Of a DNA stretch of 64,000 nucleotides, positions 54,121 through 64,000 are shown piece by piece. How positions within the stretch are numbered: the stretch's first letter is position 1; every line of letters starts with the position of its first letter. The translations under genes and the position numbers were made by a program. The DNA lies in NCBI GenBank assembly GCA_031216915.1, contig CM062296.1, forward strand, positions 59,819,084-59,883,083. Reading direction: 5' to 3'. The notes beneath the pieces are model-generated. The model was not told the DNA's origin. It saw only the letters and a list, made by a program, of their open reading frames with translations, and did not search any database. The stretch is from Pictodentalium vernedei. Its lineage: Eukaryota; Mollusca; Scaphopoda; Dentaliida; Dentaliidae.

Positions 54121-54786
54121 ACTATAGCCCTCACTGTAAACAGTCGGGCAAAAAAGGGGCACTGGGTTGCGTTTATTCTGTGTGACATGCATATATACTG
54201 AGTTGGGTCAATAAGTGAGTTTGTAGGGTCAAATGAGTGTGGTGGAGGAGGGCGTAATATGTTGTACGGCCATTGACAGTAAAGGTAACCTTTCCACTTC
54301 GATTCAGTTGAAAAACTCGAACCCAGTTTTGTCTAGACATCTAGAGCCCAATGCTGGGCAATTTGTACCGATGGGTTCGAGTTGTCAAAACGTGGGTACG
54401 AGTTGTACAGACGAAAAATGGGTAGGAGTTGTCCAATTGTGGGTACGACTAGTCTGGTAAGACTTGTCTCGTAAGTAACAAGACTATTTACTCAGTAAGG
54501 CTTTCATGTATATTATTCCAACACATCATTTCAATACCGTTACAACAGTTTGCAGTTTGTCGAACAGTGCAAACGCAGTTGGTCGTAGTTAGTCTGTTTT
54601 CGTAATTGGTCGTACAGTTAGGGAGACGGCAGTGGCCCAATTATGAGCCCGGTGTACGATTCAAGTGTTAAAGATTGTCCCCGTGAAGGGCTCAATGAAG
54701 TGGAAAGCGAATCTTTTAAGCATTTTGAGAGTAAGATGTATTTAAAACGAAACAGGTCTTGTATTTCGATATCAGTTATCACATTT
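54121..54786. other. Host DNA, no gene seen
   Basis: No recognisable gene or repeat. Short repeats of GGGTACGAGTTGT-type occur near 54370-54460. Confidence 0.4.
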
Positions 54787-54816
54787 CACAAGTGAATTTT
54801 GCAATCAACAATTGGG

Positions 54817-55186
54817 GGGGGGGGGGGGGGGGGCGGTGGCTCAGTAGGTAGAGGTGCAGGCTGCAAGCCGATAGATCCTCGGTTCGAATCCCACCTGCGG
54901 CAACCGCGTTGTGTCCTTGGGCAAGACACTTCACCCCCATTGCCCATGTGGGGTACGGTGACGTTGTGTACTAAGGCGTACTGCACGTCGATGGTGCACT
55001 TGTCTTCAACCAATGCTAACCCTGCTTGTGTGGAGTTAGTATGTTGGGGAGCTGACAGTTGCTCGCCGTTGCTCGGTGGTTCTCTCCGGGTACTCCGGCT
55101 TCCTCCACCCGTAAAACTGTCATGGTCATGATTAGCCATTGTGCAAAAATATGTGACCTTAAACCCCAATAAATAAATAAATAAAT
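54817..55186 (+). mobile_element. Full-length tRNA-derived SINE
   Basis: The head has a pol III A box (TGGCTCAGTAGGTAGAGG, about 54836) and B box (GGTTCGAATCC, 54881-54891). A CCTTGGGCAAGACACTTCAC block common in invertebrate SINEs, a ~200-bp body and a tail of AATAAATAAATAAATA follow. A 14-bp direct repeat AATCAACAATTGGG flanks it (54803-54816 and 55187-55200). The poly-G start (54814-54832) is unusual. It is the reference copy for fragments at 2712, 8280, 11722 and 37380. Confidence 0.88.
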
Positions 55187-55278
55187 AATCAACAATTGGG
55201 TCATGTATCCGTGCGCGCAAACGAAGACGCTTTGCCGTGGATGTAATGGGGACTTCATTGATTTTTGTTGTTTTTTAA

Positions 55279-55721
55279 CCCTTTACCTAACCCTTTACCC
55301 AACGTAACGGCCAAAACCGGCCAGCGCTATTCTCAAAAATCGCCAATTAATTTTCATTATTTTTTCATTTTTTGTCTCAAAAACATAGGTTATGACCCCT
55401 CATTGGAACGAGCTCGTCGAGCTCGTTCCAACGAGGGGTCATAACCTATGTTTTTGAGACAAAAAATGAAAAAAATTAGTTATTCAAGAATTATTTTTGC
55501 AAGTGTCGTCTGCTTTCCACGTTAGGTAAAGGGTTAATATGAAAAGCAGACGATACTTGCAAAAAAAAATTCTTGAATAGCTATTATTTTCATTTTTTGT
55601 CTCAAAATCATAGGTTATGTATGACCCCTCATTGGAACGAGCTCGAAGAGAACAAAAATGAAAAAATAATGATTAATTAGGGATTTTTGAGAATTGCGCT
55701 TGCCGTCACGTTAGGTAAAGG
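55279..55721. mobile_element. piggyBac-like MITE (copy 3) split by a second copy
   Basis: The outer copy begins after TTAA (55275-55278) with CCCTTTACCTAA. It is interrupted at 55291 and resumes after 55533 with TTAATATGAAAAGCAGACG, ending AGGTAAAGGATTAA near 55721. Confidence 0.7.
55291..55533. mobile_element. piggyBac-like MITE (copy 4), nested in copy 3
   Basis: CCCTTTACCCAACGTAACGG to CGTTAGGTAAAGGG, 243 bp, with CTAA on the left and TTAA on the right and a long central palindrome. Confidence 0.75.
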
Positions 55722-55925
55722 ATTAAATATTATAATTACCGTTAATAATGAAAAGTAATAAACAGAGTAATCGCTTGACTGGACTGGTTACGTGAAATAA
55801 TTCATTCGAGGCGAGGGACTATATTGTAAAACACTCGTGCGCATTCGCGCACTCGTGTTTGTACAAAGTCCCTCGCCTCTCATGAATTATTTCACGTAAC
55901 CAGTCCAGTCAAGCGATTACTCTCT

Positions 55926-57714
55926 ATTCAAAACGCCACAGGTCTTGTATTTCGATATCATTTATCACATTCTCTTTCGCAAATAATACAAAAATTGTCG
56001 TGAGTCAAGTCAACAAATGTTACATTTAAAGACAAATCCACACAGACTCGGATCTCAGTTTGTTCTAGAAATAATAGTAAATTATTCTACAAATCTTGTG
56101 CAGGCTAGATTTCCGAGGGACATCCACTAAATGAACACAATCTTACAAAAATGACCCGTAATCCGCGCGTAATTTTTCAATTCCCGACGTTTTAGTTTGG
56201 CGAGTCTCGCCGGACAGCTCACAACTTTCGTTTTCGCCCAGTGTCCGCTTTTACCCTGTGTATTCATTCTCATGAAGTATATGAAATATTCTTCTTATCA
56301 TGTTGTTATTTTACATTAATATTTTTGCAAAGGTAAGATTGTTTTTTAGGCCACTCGCTAACATGAAGAGTGACTTTATTTTTTAATCGACTGTTTCTTT
56401 ATTTAAATGTTGAATTGTATTTTTTTATCCCCTGACGAAGCCGGTAGGGGATACTGAAATGGTGTTCGTCCGTCCATCACTCACAAAACTTTGTCCGCTC
56501 AACTCCTACATTTTTCATGGGATTTTTATGAAACTTGGTGTGAAGTACCTGTATGAAGCGTAGTTGTGCATGTGGGCAGGAAACTCGGATCCGTGACTCA
56601 ACGAGGTGAGCGAAACGAAAACTAAACTCCCCCTCAAAACTGCTCTTAAAACAAATACGCAGCATAAATCATAAATGATTACTTCAAAAGATCGCATTGG
56701 TAGAGACGTGCAGTTTTGTCCATACTTGAAGTTATTCAACTTATTTCATTAGACAAACGCGAAATACTTCCAGGGGCGGGGAGAGGAAATTCAGGCCCCA
56801 GGGTTAATTCTGTGACAGCCCCCCCCCCCCCCCCTTCTTTCGAAAGTGTCGGCATGACGAAGAGATCTGCCGCGAATGCCGAAGGCACGAGTGGTAATAC
56901 GAAAATTAGAAACATTGAAATCAGTTATTAAATAGAGACTTCTGGCGGCTTTTGGGATGAAAAACCTATATTTTTTGGCCGTCAAAATTACGTTTTTAGT
57001 AGCATGTTTCAAATTTGCAAGTCCATCAGTGAGTATCAAGTGACCTGGAGTTATAGCTTTTGGTTCCACAATTCCTGAAGTGATGACTTTATTTGCGTCA
57101 AGTTGATTTTATAAAGTTATCATTTCAAGAATCATGCAGTCCAAAATTACAACCGTTGGTCAAGTGTAGACCTCCATTCGCGATACAGCCCCATTCTTAA
57201 CATTTAGTTCTGCGTAACTATAGGACTATAAGACTAGTGGTTGTTAGTTGAAATGCGATTATAGTAAGATCCGCTGGTTCTGTTGTGTATAACTAGAATG
57301 TTGAAAAAGTTACAATGGCATACTAACTCTGGAAAAGGTACATGAATGGCAACTAGTATTCCAATACGACAGGCAAATTATCTTGTTAGTTCTCGCTCGG
57401 GGATCGGGGGCCCAGGCTTGGCACAAGAGACAGAACTTTGAGCGGCCAAATCCTACCCAAGAATCCTAGTACCTGGACCAAACCCGAGCCCCACAAAGTT
57501 CAGGGCCCGGGGGGTTACTACCCCGGTCCCCCACCCTCTCCCCGCCACTGAGTACTTCACTTGTCGAGCTTGCAAACAAACCTGCAATGGCTGGCTAATT
57601 GTTCCCTCTATTTGTCAGTACATGACACGTTAATTTGATGGTCATCGTTGGTGAGCAGCAAAGGAACACGTAGAGTTTTTCTAACCGCACTTGTCGGAGA
57701 AAAAAATAAAACAT
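55926..57714. other. Loop of the composite inverted duplication, no gene seen
   Basis: Contains a GTCCGTCCATCAC-type dispersed repeat near 56440-56700 and poly-C at 56818-56834. Open frames here overlap these repeats and show no domain. Confidence 0.45.
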
Positions 57715-57922
57715 TACACAGAGAGTAATCGCTTGACTGGACTGGCTACGTGAAATAATTCATGGCAGGTGAGGGGCGTTGTACAAGCACAAGTGCGCGA
57801 ATGCGCACGAGCGTTTTACAATATAGTCCCTCGCCTCGAATGAATTATTTCACGTAACCTGTCCAGTGAAGCGATTTCTCTGTTTATTACTTTTCATTAT
57901 TAACGATAATTATATTATTTAA

Positions 57923-58134
57923 CCCTTGACCTTGCGTAACGGCCACAACCGTCCAGCGCTATTCTCAAAAATCGCCATTGTTTTGTCTCTAAAACATAGG
58001 TTATGACCCCTCATTGGAACGAGCTCATCGAGCTCGTTCAAATGAGGGGTCATAACCTGTGTTTTTGAGACAAAAAATGAAAAAAATAGTTATTCAAGCA
58101 TTTTTTTGTCGTCTGCTTTTCATGTTAGGTAAAG
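57923..58134. mobile_element. piggyBac-like MITE (copy 5), worn
   Basis: TTAA|CCCTTGACC... at left; the right end GTTAGGTAAAG has lost its TTAA. It sits at the mirror position of copies 3/4. Confidence 0.65.
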
Positions 58135-58485
58135 AACAAAAAACAATGAAGTCCCCGTTACACCCACGGCAAAGTGTCTTCGTTTGCGCGCACGGATACA
58201 TGACCCAATTGTTGATTGCATAATTCACTTGTTAAGTTATTGTTTATAATCAAACCGGGAAATCCAAATAAATCACACTTTGGAAAGTAATAAAATTTAA
58301 AATCATACAGCATTACAGTCAGAACGCTAGGAGGAATTTGAAGTTGAATTATTTAGCAGGTTTTTGGCGCAGAAGTCATAAATCACCTGAAACTAAATGA
58401 AATTTACCATAAAAGAGTCGAGTGAAAAATCGTAGCTCGTGTCGTCTATTGTCTTATAACCCTTTTACTGCCACACCCACTTTAA

Positions 58486-58728
58486 ACCTTTACCCAACGT
58501 AACGGCCAAAACCGGCCAGCGCTATTCTCAAAAATCGCCAATTAATTTTCATTATTTTTTCATTTTTTGTCTCAAAAACATAGGTTATGACCCCTCGTTG
58601 GAACGAGCTCAACGAGCTCGTTCCAACGAGGGGTCATAACCTATGTTTTTGAGACAAAAAATGAAAAAAATTAGTTATTCAAGACTTTTTTTGGCAAGTG
58701 TCGTCTGCTTTTCATGTTAGGTAAAGGG
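58486..58728. mobile_element. piggyBac-like MITE (copy 6)
   Basis: TTTAAACCTTTACCCAACG at left and GTTAGGTAAAGGGTTAA at right, with palindromic core GAACGAGCTCAACGAGCTCG. Confidence 0.75.
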
Positions 58729-58732
58729 TTAA

Positions 58733-59126
58733 TCATATATGTTTAACCCATTGTGAATAAACAATCGATGCAGTTTTATTTAAATAATAATAATAATAAT
58801 ACTATAGTTTCTTTGCATGTATATGAGGATGACTACTATACAGACATCTCTCATATAAATTTAGAGGAATCACGTCATTCACGACTTCAATGATTTGAAC
58901 GGACAAATCAGGTCATTCATGACTTCAATGATTTGAACGGACAAATATATTACTTAACATTCAGCTATCAGCTCATATGCCCAAAATACATCCTATAAAA
59001 TTCGGCGTGAAGGCCAGTTTTCTTGATTGTCCGTACTTAAATTCTGCTTGTTGTCGGTTACCCTTTTGAAGAATGTGGGAACAGCAGTGGAACCAATATG
59101 AATTTCCCACTAAAATTTTTCTTCAA
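58733..59126. other. Host DNA, no gene seen
   Basis: An (AAT)n microsatellite at about 58784-58801 and a diverged 38-bp direct repeat (TCATTCACGACTTCAATGAT near 58872 and 58912). Confidence 0.45.
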
Positions 59127-59367
59127 CCCTTTGCGTAACGAGTTGACTGAGTCAGCCCATGTGATATACAAAAATCGCCATTCCAACTTTATTGTTTTTG
59201 CCTCTTCCTTGCGGGACAGAGCTTGTGGTCTTGATCGAAACGAGCTCATTGAGCTCGTTCCGATGGGAACCGTGGGCTGTGTTTTGTGGAAGGGTGACAA
59301 AAAGAGACTGTGTTTTGGAAGATCAATTGGTACTGTCCAATGTATGTAAATTGCTCTAGGTGAAGGG
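59127..59367. mobile_element. piggyBac-like MITE (copy 7), strongly diverged
   Basis: TCAA|CCCTTTGCGTAACG and GGTGAAGGG|TTGA remain. The core still has CGAGCTCATTGAGCTCG. Confidence 0.6.
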
Positions 59368-59622
59368 TTGAGAAATACTTCAGCTCTCTGAATTACAAGC
59401 CGATACCACCTCACAACCTATCCAGTATGACATGTGTATAATATATCTTATTTTGTTACAAACTGTATATTCTTATAATCTTATAATTCCTGTTTTTCCT
59501 TTCACCCTCTTAAGACACTACAACACACTCTTACTGCCACGCAAGCATTCTATACCAAAAACACTAACCGCACTCCACGGTGCACTGACACCCTCTCTCC
59601 ACCTGTTACTTATCCCCTAAAC

Positions 59623-60650
59623 ATGGGTATTAACATAGAGCAGCACAGGTCGGCAATCGGACTTCATTATAATTTTCTCGTGTGTAGGTACCGTGTGACC
59701 AGACAACCGACCGGAACTCAGCACTCTGTGAAGATCCGCACCGTTAAACTCCGTCTCTCATTGGCTCTGTGAGTCATTCTTGGTATCTTTCTCCTGTCTG
59801 GGGACATTGAAGTTAACCCTGGGCCATCCAGAACTGAATCAGTAGATATAACCAGTATTTCTATACTCAGTTTTAATATCAGAAGCATCAGAAATAAGCT
59901 CGATCATATTACAGATGATATAGAAGATTTTGATATAATCTGCTTCACCGAAACGCACCTCGACCCCAGTTTTAATTCCGACAATGTGCTAATCCCCCGT
60001 TACCTCCCACCAGCCAGAAAGGACAGGAACCAACACGGTGGTGGTGTCGCGGTTTATTTCTCAAATGAAATATATGCCAAACGTTTACCGGAACTAGAAT
60101 TTGACCAGTCGGTCTTATGGTTTGAGATTACCTCAAAACGCAAGTTCTTGCTCTGTTTAGCATATCGATCGGTTCAATTCTCTAGTAACGAATACTGGGA
60201 GAAGCTGGAAGGCGCCATTGAAGACTCACTCAGTATAAACCCGTCCCTGATAATCACCGGAGATTTGAATAGCGACCTTCTTAACCCTTCTAGTCGTTTA
60301 AATGAAATTATAAATTATTACAACCTCCATAACACCATCAAAGAACCGACTCGTGTAACACCAACCTCCAGTACTTTATTGGACCCTATAATAGTAAGTG
60401 ATGGTGTTGTGGTTTTAAACTCAGAAGTCCACGAACTTGGTGTCTCCGACCATAAGGCTGTATCAGCAGCTATAGAGACAGGAATAACACAGAACGAAAC
60501 GAAAATTCGACAGATTTGGAATTACAACAGGGCTGATTTCCCCAGAATGAACACTCTGATATCCGAAACAGATTGGTCTTTTATTTCCGACACTGCTACA
60601 CTTGTTGCGTCATACCACAAATTTGCAACAATTTTTTTTTGATATTGCCA
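59623..60650 (+). pseudogene. LINE leader, 2A-like motif and AP endonuclease
   Basis: ATG 59623 opens a 49-residue basic leader ending RTVKLRLSLAL, then TGA 59770-59772. The frame continues VILGIFLLSGDIEVNPGP. The last part fits the 2A consensus D(V/I)ExNPGP, which makes ribosomes skip a peptide bond. The hydrophobic stretch before it could be a signal-like sequence. The endonuclease follows in the same frame: SFNIRSIRNKLD, CFTETHLDP (Glu), GGGVAVYFS, ITGDLNSDLL (Asp/Asn), VSDHKAV (final Asp-His). A frameshift at the T-run near 60630 ends it. Confidence 0.85.
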
Positions 60651-62863
60651 CAGAATGTATTCCATCTCACAGGGTAGTCATCCGTCCTAATGATAAACCC
60701 TGGTTTGACTCGGCTCTTCGCCGTGAAATTCGTCAGAGAGATCGTCTTCGTAAACGAGCTTTGAAAGACCGAAACCCATTAATAATTGAAAAATATAAAC
60801 ATGCCCGTAACAAAGTAAATAATATGAAAAAGAAGGCTAAATCTACTTATTTTTCAAATCTAGATACTTCACTTGCAGTGAGTAGAAACCCTAAGTCTTT
60901 TGGCACACTGTCAAACATTTACTGAATAAGTTTGTGAGTAAGCCTTCCGTCCCCTTTCTAAACCACAAAGATGATGCAGGCAGCATAGTTGTGATAACAG
61001 ATAACAAGGACAAAGCCAATCTGCTCAATAAAACATTTCTACCAAATAGTAAAATAAATGATGATGGACAAATCTTACCTGATTTCAGACCAAAATGTTC
61101 TGAGAGCCTGTCTGAAATTGACTTTTCCGAAGACGAAGTGATCCGGATTCTTAGCAATCTAGATACCAAAAAAGCAACTGGACACGACGGTATTAGCAAC
61201 CGTTTGCTAAAAGAAACCAAAACCGCAATATGCAAGCCATTGGTTCAGTTATTTAGGCTCTCATTCTCCTTACGTGTCTACCCATCAGAATGGAAGTTGG
61301 CAACAGTCGTGCCGATTTTTAAAAAGGGAGATGCCCATGATCCTAATAACTGCAGACCAGTCTCTCTTCTTAGCTGTGTCAGTAAAGTTACGGAGAGGAT
61401 TGTTTTTAACCAAATGTACGAACATTGTTGTGCTAAAAATTTATTTTTTAAATATCAGTCCGGTTTCCTGCCCCAGCATAGCACCGTTTACCAACTCATC
61501 GAAATATATCATAATCTCTGCTTGGCCTTTGATAGGAACCAATTTTCTATTGGAGCATTCTGTGATATATCAAAAGGATTTGATAGACTTTGGCACAAAT
61601 GACTTATTTATAAACTGAGACAAAACGGTATATCTGGACCACTCATCGAGTGGACCAGCAGCTATTTGTCTGATCGTAAACAAAGGGTAACTTGTAACTC
61701 AATTTCCTCAGAGTACTTGTCTGTTAATTGTGGTGTTCCACATGGTTCTGTCTTTGGGTCCGTTCCTCTTTTTGATATGCATCAATGACATTTCTGAAAA
61801 TCTGGATTCACCGGACGTGTGTCGATTATTTGCGGATGATACAAGCTTAACAGAAAGTGGGCACGAACCGGGTGGCATTGCTACAAAGTCCAATGAAAAC
61901 CTCAAAGCCATTTCCGAATGGGCAAATACATGGTTAGTTACGTTTAACCCTTCAAAAACCGAAATTGTTCTATTCTCCAAGAAACAGGTTAACCTAAATA
62001 ATGCTGTAATGTTTGGTGAGACGCCACTTGAAATCGCAATGTCACACACCCACCTCGGCCTGACCTTACAGGGGGACCTAAACTGGCACAGCCAAATTAA
62101 TAGACTATGTCAAAAGGCCAGCGCCAGGCTATCCCAGCTAAGAAAACTTAATTATATCCTTGGTAGAAAAAGCCTTGAAATTCTATATAAATCATTTATA
62201 CTCCCTATTTTAGAATACGCGGATGTGGTATGGGCTGGTGCACCGGATTACCTACTTTCAAAATTGGATAGAATCCACGCCGATGCAGCTAGAATAATAT
62301 CCGGTCTAACGAGATCTGCCCCAGTGTCTACTCTACTTGCAGAACTTGGCTGGGAAACCCTTAGACATAGACGCCATCTCCACAAAATGATCACATTTTT
62401 CAAAATTGCAAATAACCAGGCCCCCAGATACCTATCGGACTTATTACCCAGAACGTTTGAGGACATTTCCCCGTATAGCACCCGGTTCCATTCCAATTTT
62501 CAACTACACACGGAAGTATTTAAGCGGTCATTTATTCCCCCTTGCATTTCCGAATGGAATGCACTACCTCTAGAAGTTAGACAGTCTGATTCACTGAATA
62601 ACTTTGTTAAATATTTCAATACAGGCGTGTGTAGACCACCTACGTACTTCAACAATGGCGATAGGGCGGTAAATATAATACACTGCAAGCTGCGAAATTC
62701 CTGTGGCGACCTAAATTTTGATAAATACTCTAACTATATTCAAAATACACCTAATGTTCATGTGGCTATGAGACCGAAGACGCGAACCATTACTTCTTCA
62801 ACTGCAGTAACTACTCAGACGAAAGACTTATTCTACAGAGAAATCGTGTGCATCTGCCAATAA
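60651..62863 (+). pseudogene. LINE reverse transcriptase and C-terminal region
   Basis: Link region (SRNPKSF), then a frameshift near 60897. RT motifs follow: KKATGHDGISNRLLKE, VVPIFKKGD, NCRPVSLLSCVSKVTERIV, FCDISKGFDRLWHK (motif A). TGA at 61600-61602, a frameshift near 61750 by the GVPHGSV block, then CRLFADDTSL (YADD-type motif C) and a PILEYADVVW thumb-side segment. A further frameshift near 62770 precedes the final Cys/His segment ending in HLFRSVQNFIKNF. Inactive. Confidence 0.85.
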
Positions 62864-63000
62864 GAACGGCCAATGATCTTCTTTATGGTATTCCAAACTT
62901 ACCGGATTCCGTCAAAATTCACCTTTTTCGCAGTGTACAAAATTTCATAAAAAATTTTCATCTAGCGGTTTTAAGACCAGACCGCTAGATGAGCACAGGA

Positions 63001-63230
63001 GTCTAAAAGCATCCTTTTCCTATTCTGTTGATCTTTAAAGTCAGTGGTCATCTCGGTTTACCTCACACGTGGCTCATTTCTATTCGCTTGTTTGTCCTGT
63101 CTGTCCTGGCAATAGTAGTGGTGTGGACTCCGTCGGAGTAGCGGTAGTGCCGAAATGTGGCCCATAGGCTTGTTGACCCAAGCCAGCAGTGTTGTAGTGT
63201 GGTATTTCATTTATCTTCTCCCCCCCCCCC

Positions 63231-63262
<32 letters not shown>

Positions 63263-64000
63263 TCTTTGTTCTGTCTCTTGCAAAGTTGAGTACCCATCAG
63301 CTTTCTTCTCTAACTTTGTACATACACAAAATTGTTTCAGAAAATACAAACGTTTTGTTTCGCCATTACATATAAATTCATGTAACTACTTGTAAACATG
63401 TCATAATTTGAAATTGTAAACGTATTTCAAGGAAAGGATATAATCTAAGTGCTGGGCACTTGTTATCCAATCCTTTTTGTTGATTATAAACAAATAAAAT
63501 ATGTTTAATCTAAATAATATAGTTTCAGATACTTTCTCAGTCTGCAGATACATAATTAGTGGTATGCCTTGGACATAATGAATGGGTGAACGCCGCTCAC
63601 TACTTCACTGCACTTGCATGACTAACAACTCCCTCTACACTGTTTTGCAATAGTTGATTCTAGGGAACGGTCGTGAAATAACTTGTTACTGAACGCAGGT
63701 CCCGGCCGCATATTTTATTTACATTTTTTTTGCTCACAAGTACATGTCTTCTTTAAAAATGTAAGACATTGAATGCAGTGCTGTGTGTTCTGTTAATAGG
63801 AGATCCATATTTTCAGAATTATGGAAATGTTTTATAGATCGGTATCATCCGACTGATTCGTTGCATTCCTGATTAAATTTATACATTTATACCGCCTTGG
63901 AATGATTTTCACCAAGGAAGGGTTACACATGGAGGACCTCTATGTGCGCCTGTATGCGAGGAAGTTTAATAACAATTTATGACATTCTTGAAACTCTATG
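63001..64000. other. LINE 3' flank and host DNA
   Basis: Poly-C and (CA)n at 63217-63261 and an AATAAA at about 63494. No gene seen. Confidence 0.45.

Larger units (their letters stand above)
54787..58233. repeat. Composite inverted duplication, ~3.4 kb
   Basis: 54787-54816 plus 55187-55278 is the reverse complement of 58135-58233 (for example GTGCGCGCAAACGAAGAC). 55735-55925 is the reverse complement of 57715-57910, and each of these is itself a palindrome (GAGGCGAGGGACTATATTG arm, CGCATTCGCGCAC centre). piggyBac-like MITEs sit at matching places in both arms. The loop is 55926-57714. Confidence 0.75.
59623..63000 (+). mobile_element. Non-LTR retrotransposon (LINE, CR1/Jockey-like) with a 2A-like motif
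   Basis: A single ORF-type region with an N-terminal leader and 2A-like motif, AP endonuclease, reverse transcriptase and a C-terminal region. It ends near ATCTAGCGGT...ACCGCTAGAT (62950-62991), a hairpin expected at a LINE 3' end. Downstream sequence to about 63490 may be 3' UTR, with a poly-C/(CA)n tract (63217-63261) and AATAAA at about 63494. At least six lesions. Confidence 0.85.

Noticed and set aside
54836..54900. Functional tRNA gene
   Set aside because: A and B boxes are present, but the sequence continues into a SINE body with an A/T-rich tail and target duplications; no cloverleaf acceptor stem closes.

Overview
The window is a piece of a repeat-rich animal genome, most likely a marine invertebrate and probably a mollusc. 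Reasons: cysteine-rich secreted-protein exons with GT/AG splice signals, tRNA-derived SINEs, hAT-, piggyBac-, Harbinger- and pogo-like DNA transposons, a Ty3/Gypsy LTR element, a LINE, and long dispersed repeats rich in GTCCGTC/GACGGAC. No rRNA gene, functional tRNA gene or CRISPR array was seen. The lineage is inferred; no marker gene fixes it.

Layout. 1-13.7 kb: host DNA with an EB-module exon (546-674), a terminal PAN/apple-type exon (11071-11318), two hAT MITEs with 8-bp target duplications, two piggyBac-like MITEs, several foldback palindromes and ~160-bp tandem repeats. 13.7-14.5 kb: three ~270-bp tandem units, each carrying a copy of the terminus of the next element. 14446-37028: a decayed 22.6-kb Polinton/Maverick (adintovirus-like) provirus bounded by inverted repeats. 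37-40 kb: LINE and SINE debris. 40.2-47.0 kb and 53.6-54.1 kb: a 2.64-kb tandem repeat built of ~165-bp subunits. 48.0-52.8 kb: a Gypsy/Mag-like element with 259/258-bp LTRs. 54.8-58.2 kb: a composite inverted duplication holding a SINE and piggyBac MITEs. 59.6-63.0 kb: a LINE with a 2A-like motif.

The Polinton has a nearly complete virion and replication set. Plus strand: a small Cys/His protein, a membrane protein, a zinc-ribbon/PLA2 protein, a retroviral-type integrase and the major capsid protein. Minus strand: a fiber-like repeat protein, adenain-like protease, protein-primed family B DNA polymerase with an N-terminal SAP-like domain, a BIR-RING (IAP) gene, a basic/hydrophobic virion-protein candidate, a penton-like minor capsid protein, a packaging ATPase, a small protein and a DUF8207-like protein. 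One more plus-strand gene (31518-31964) diverges from the IAP gene. Integrase would insert the genome, PolB replicate it from protein-primed ends, ATPase package it, and the protease and capsid proteins build the particle.

The element is a fossil. Many genes carry stops or frameshifts, a pogo-like transposon sits in the integrase gene, and a Harbinger-like element sits in front of PolB. Notable features: the only two convergent gene junctions both carry a hairpin built on the same 11-bp word; the promoter-leader of PolB recurs in front of the IAP gene and of the 31.5-kb gene; and the IAP gene lies between a copied PolB leader and a copied piece of PolB coding sequence.
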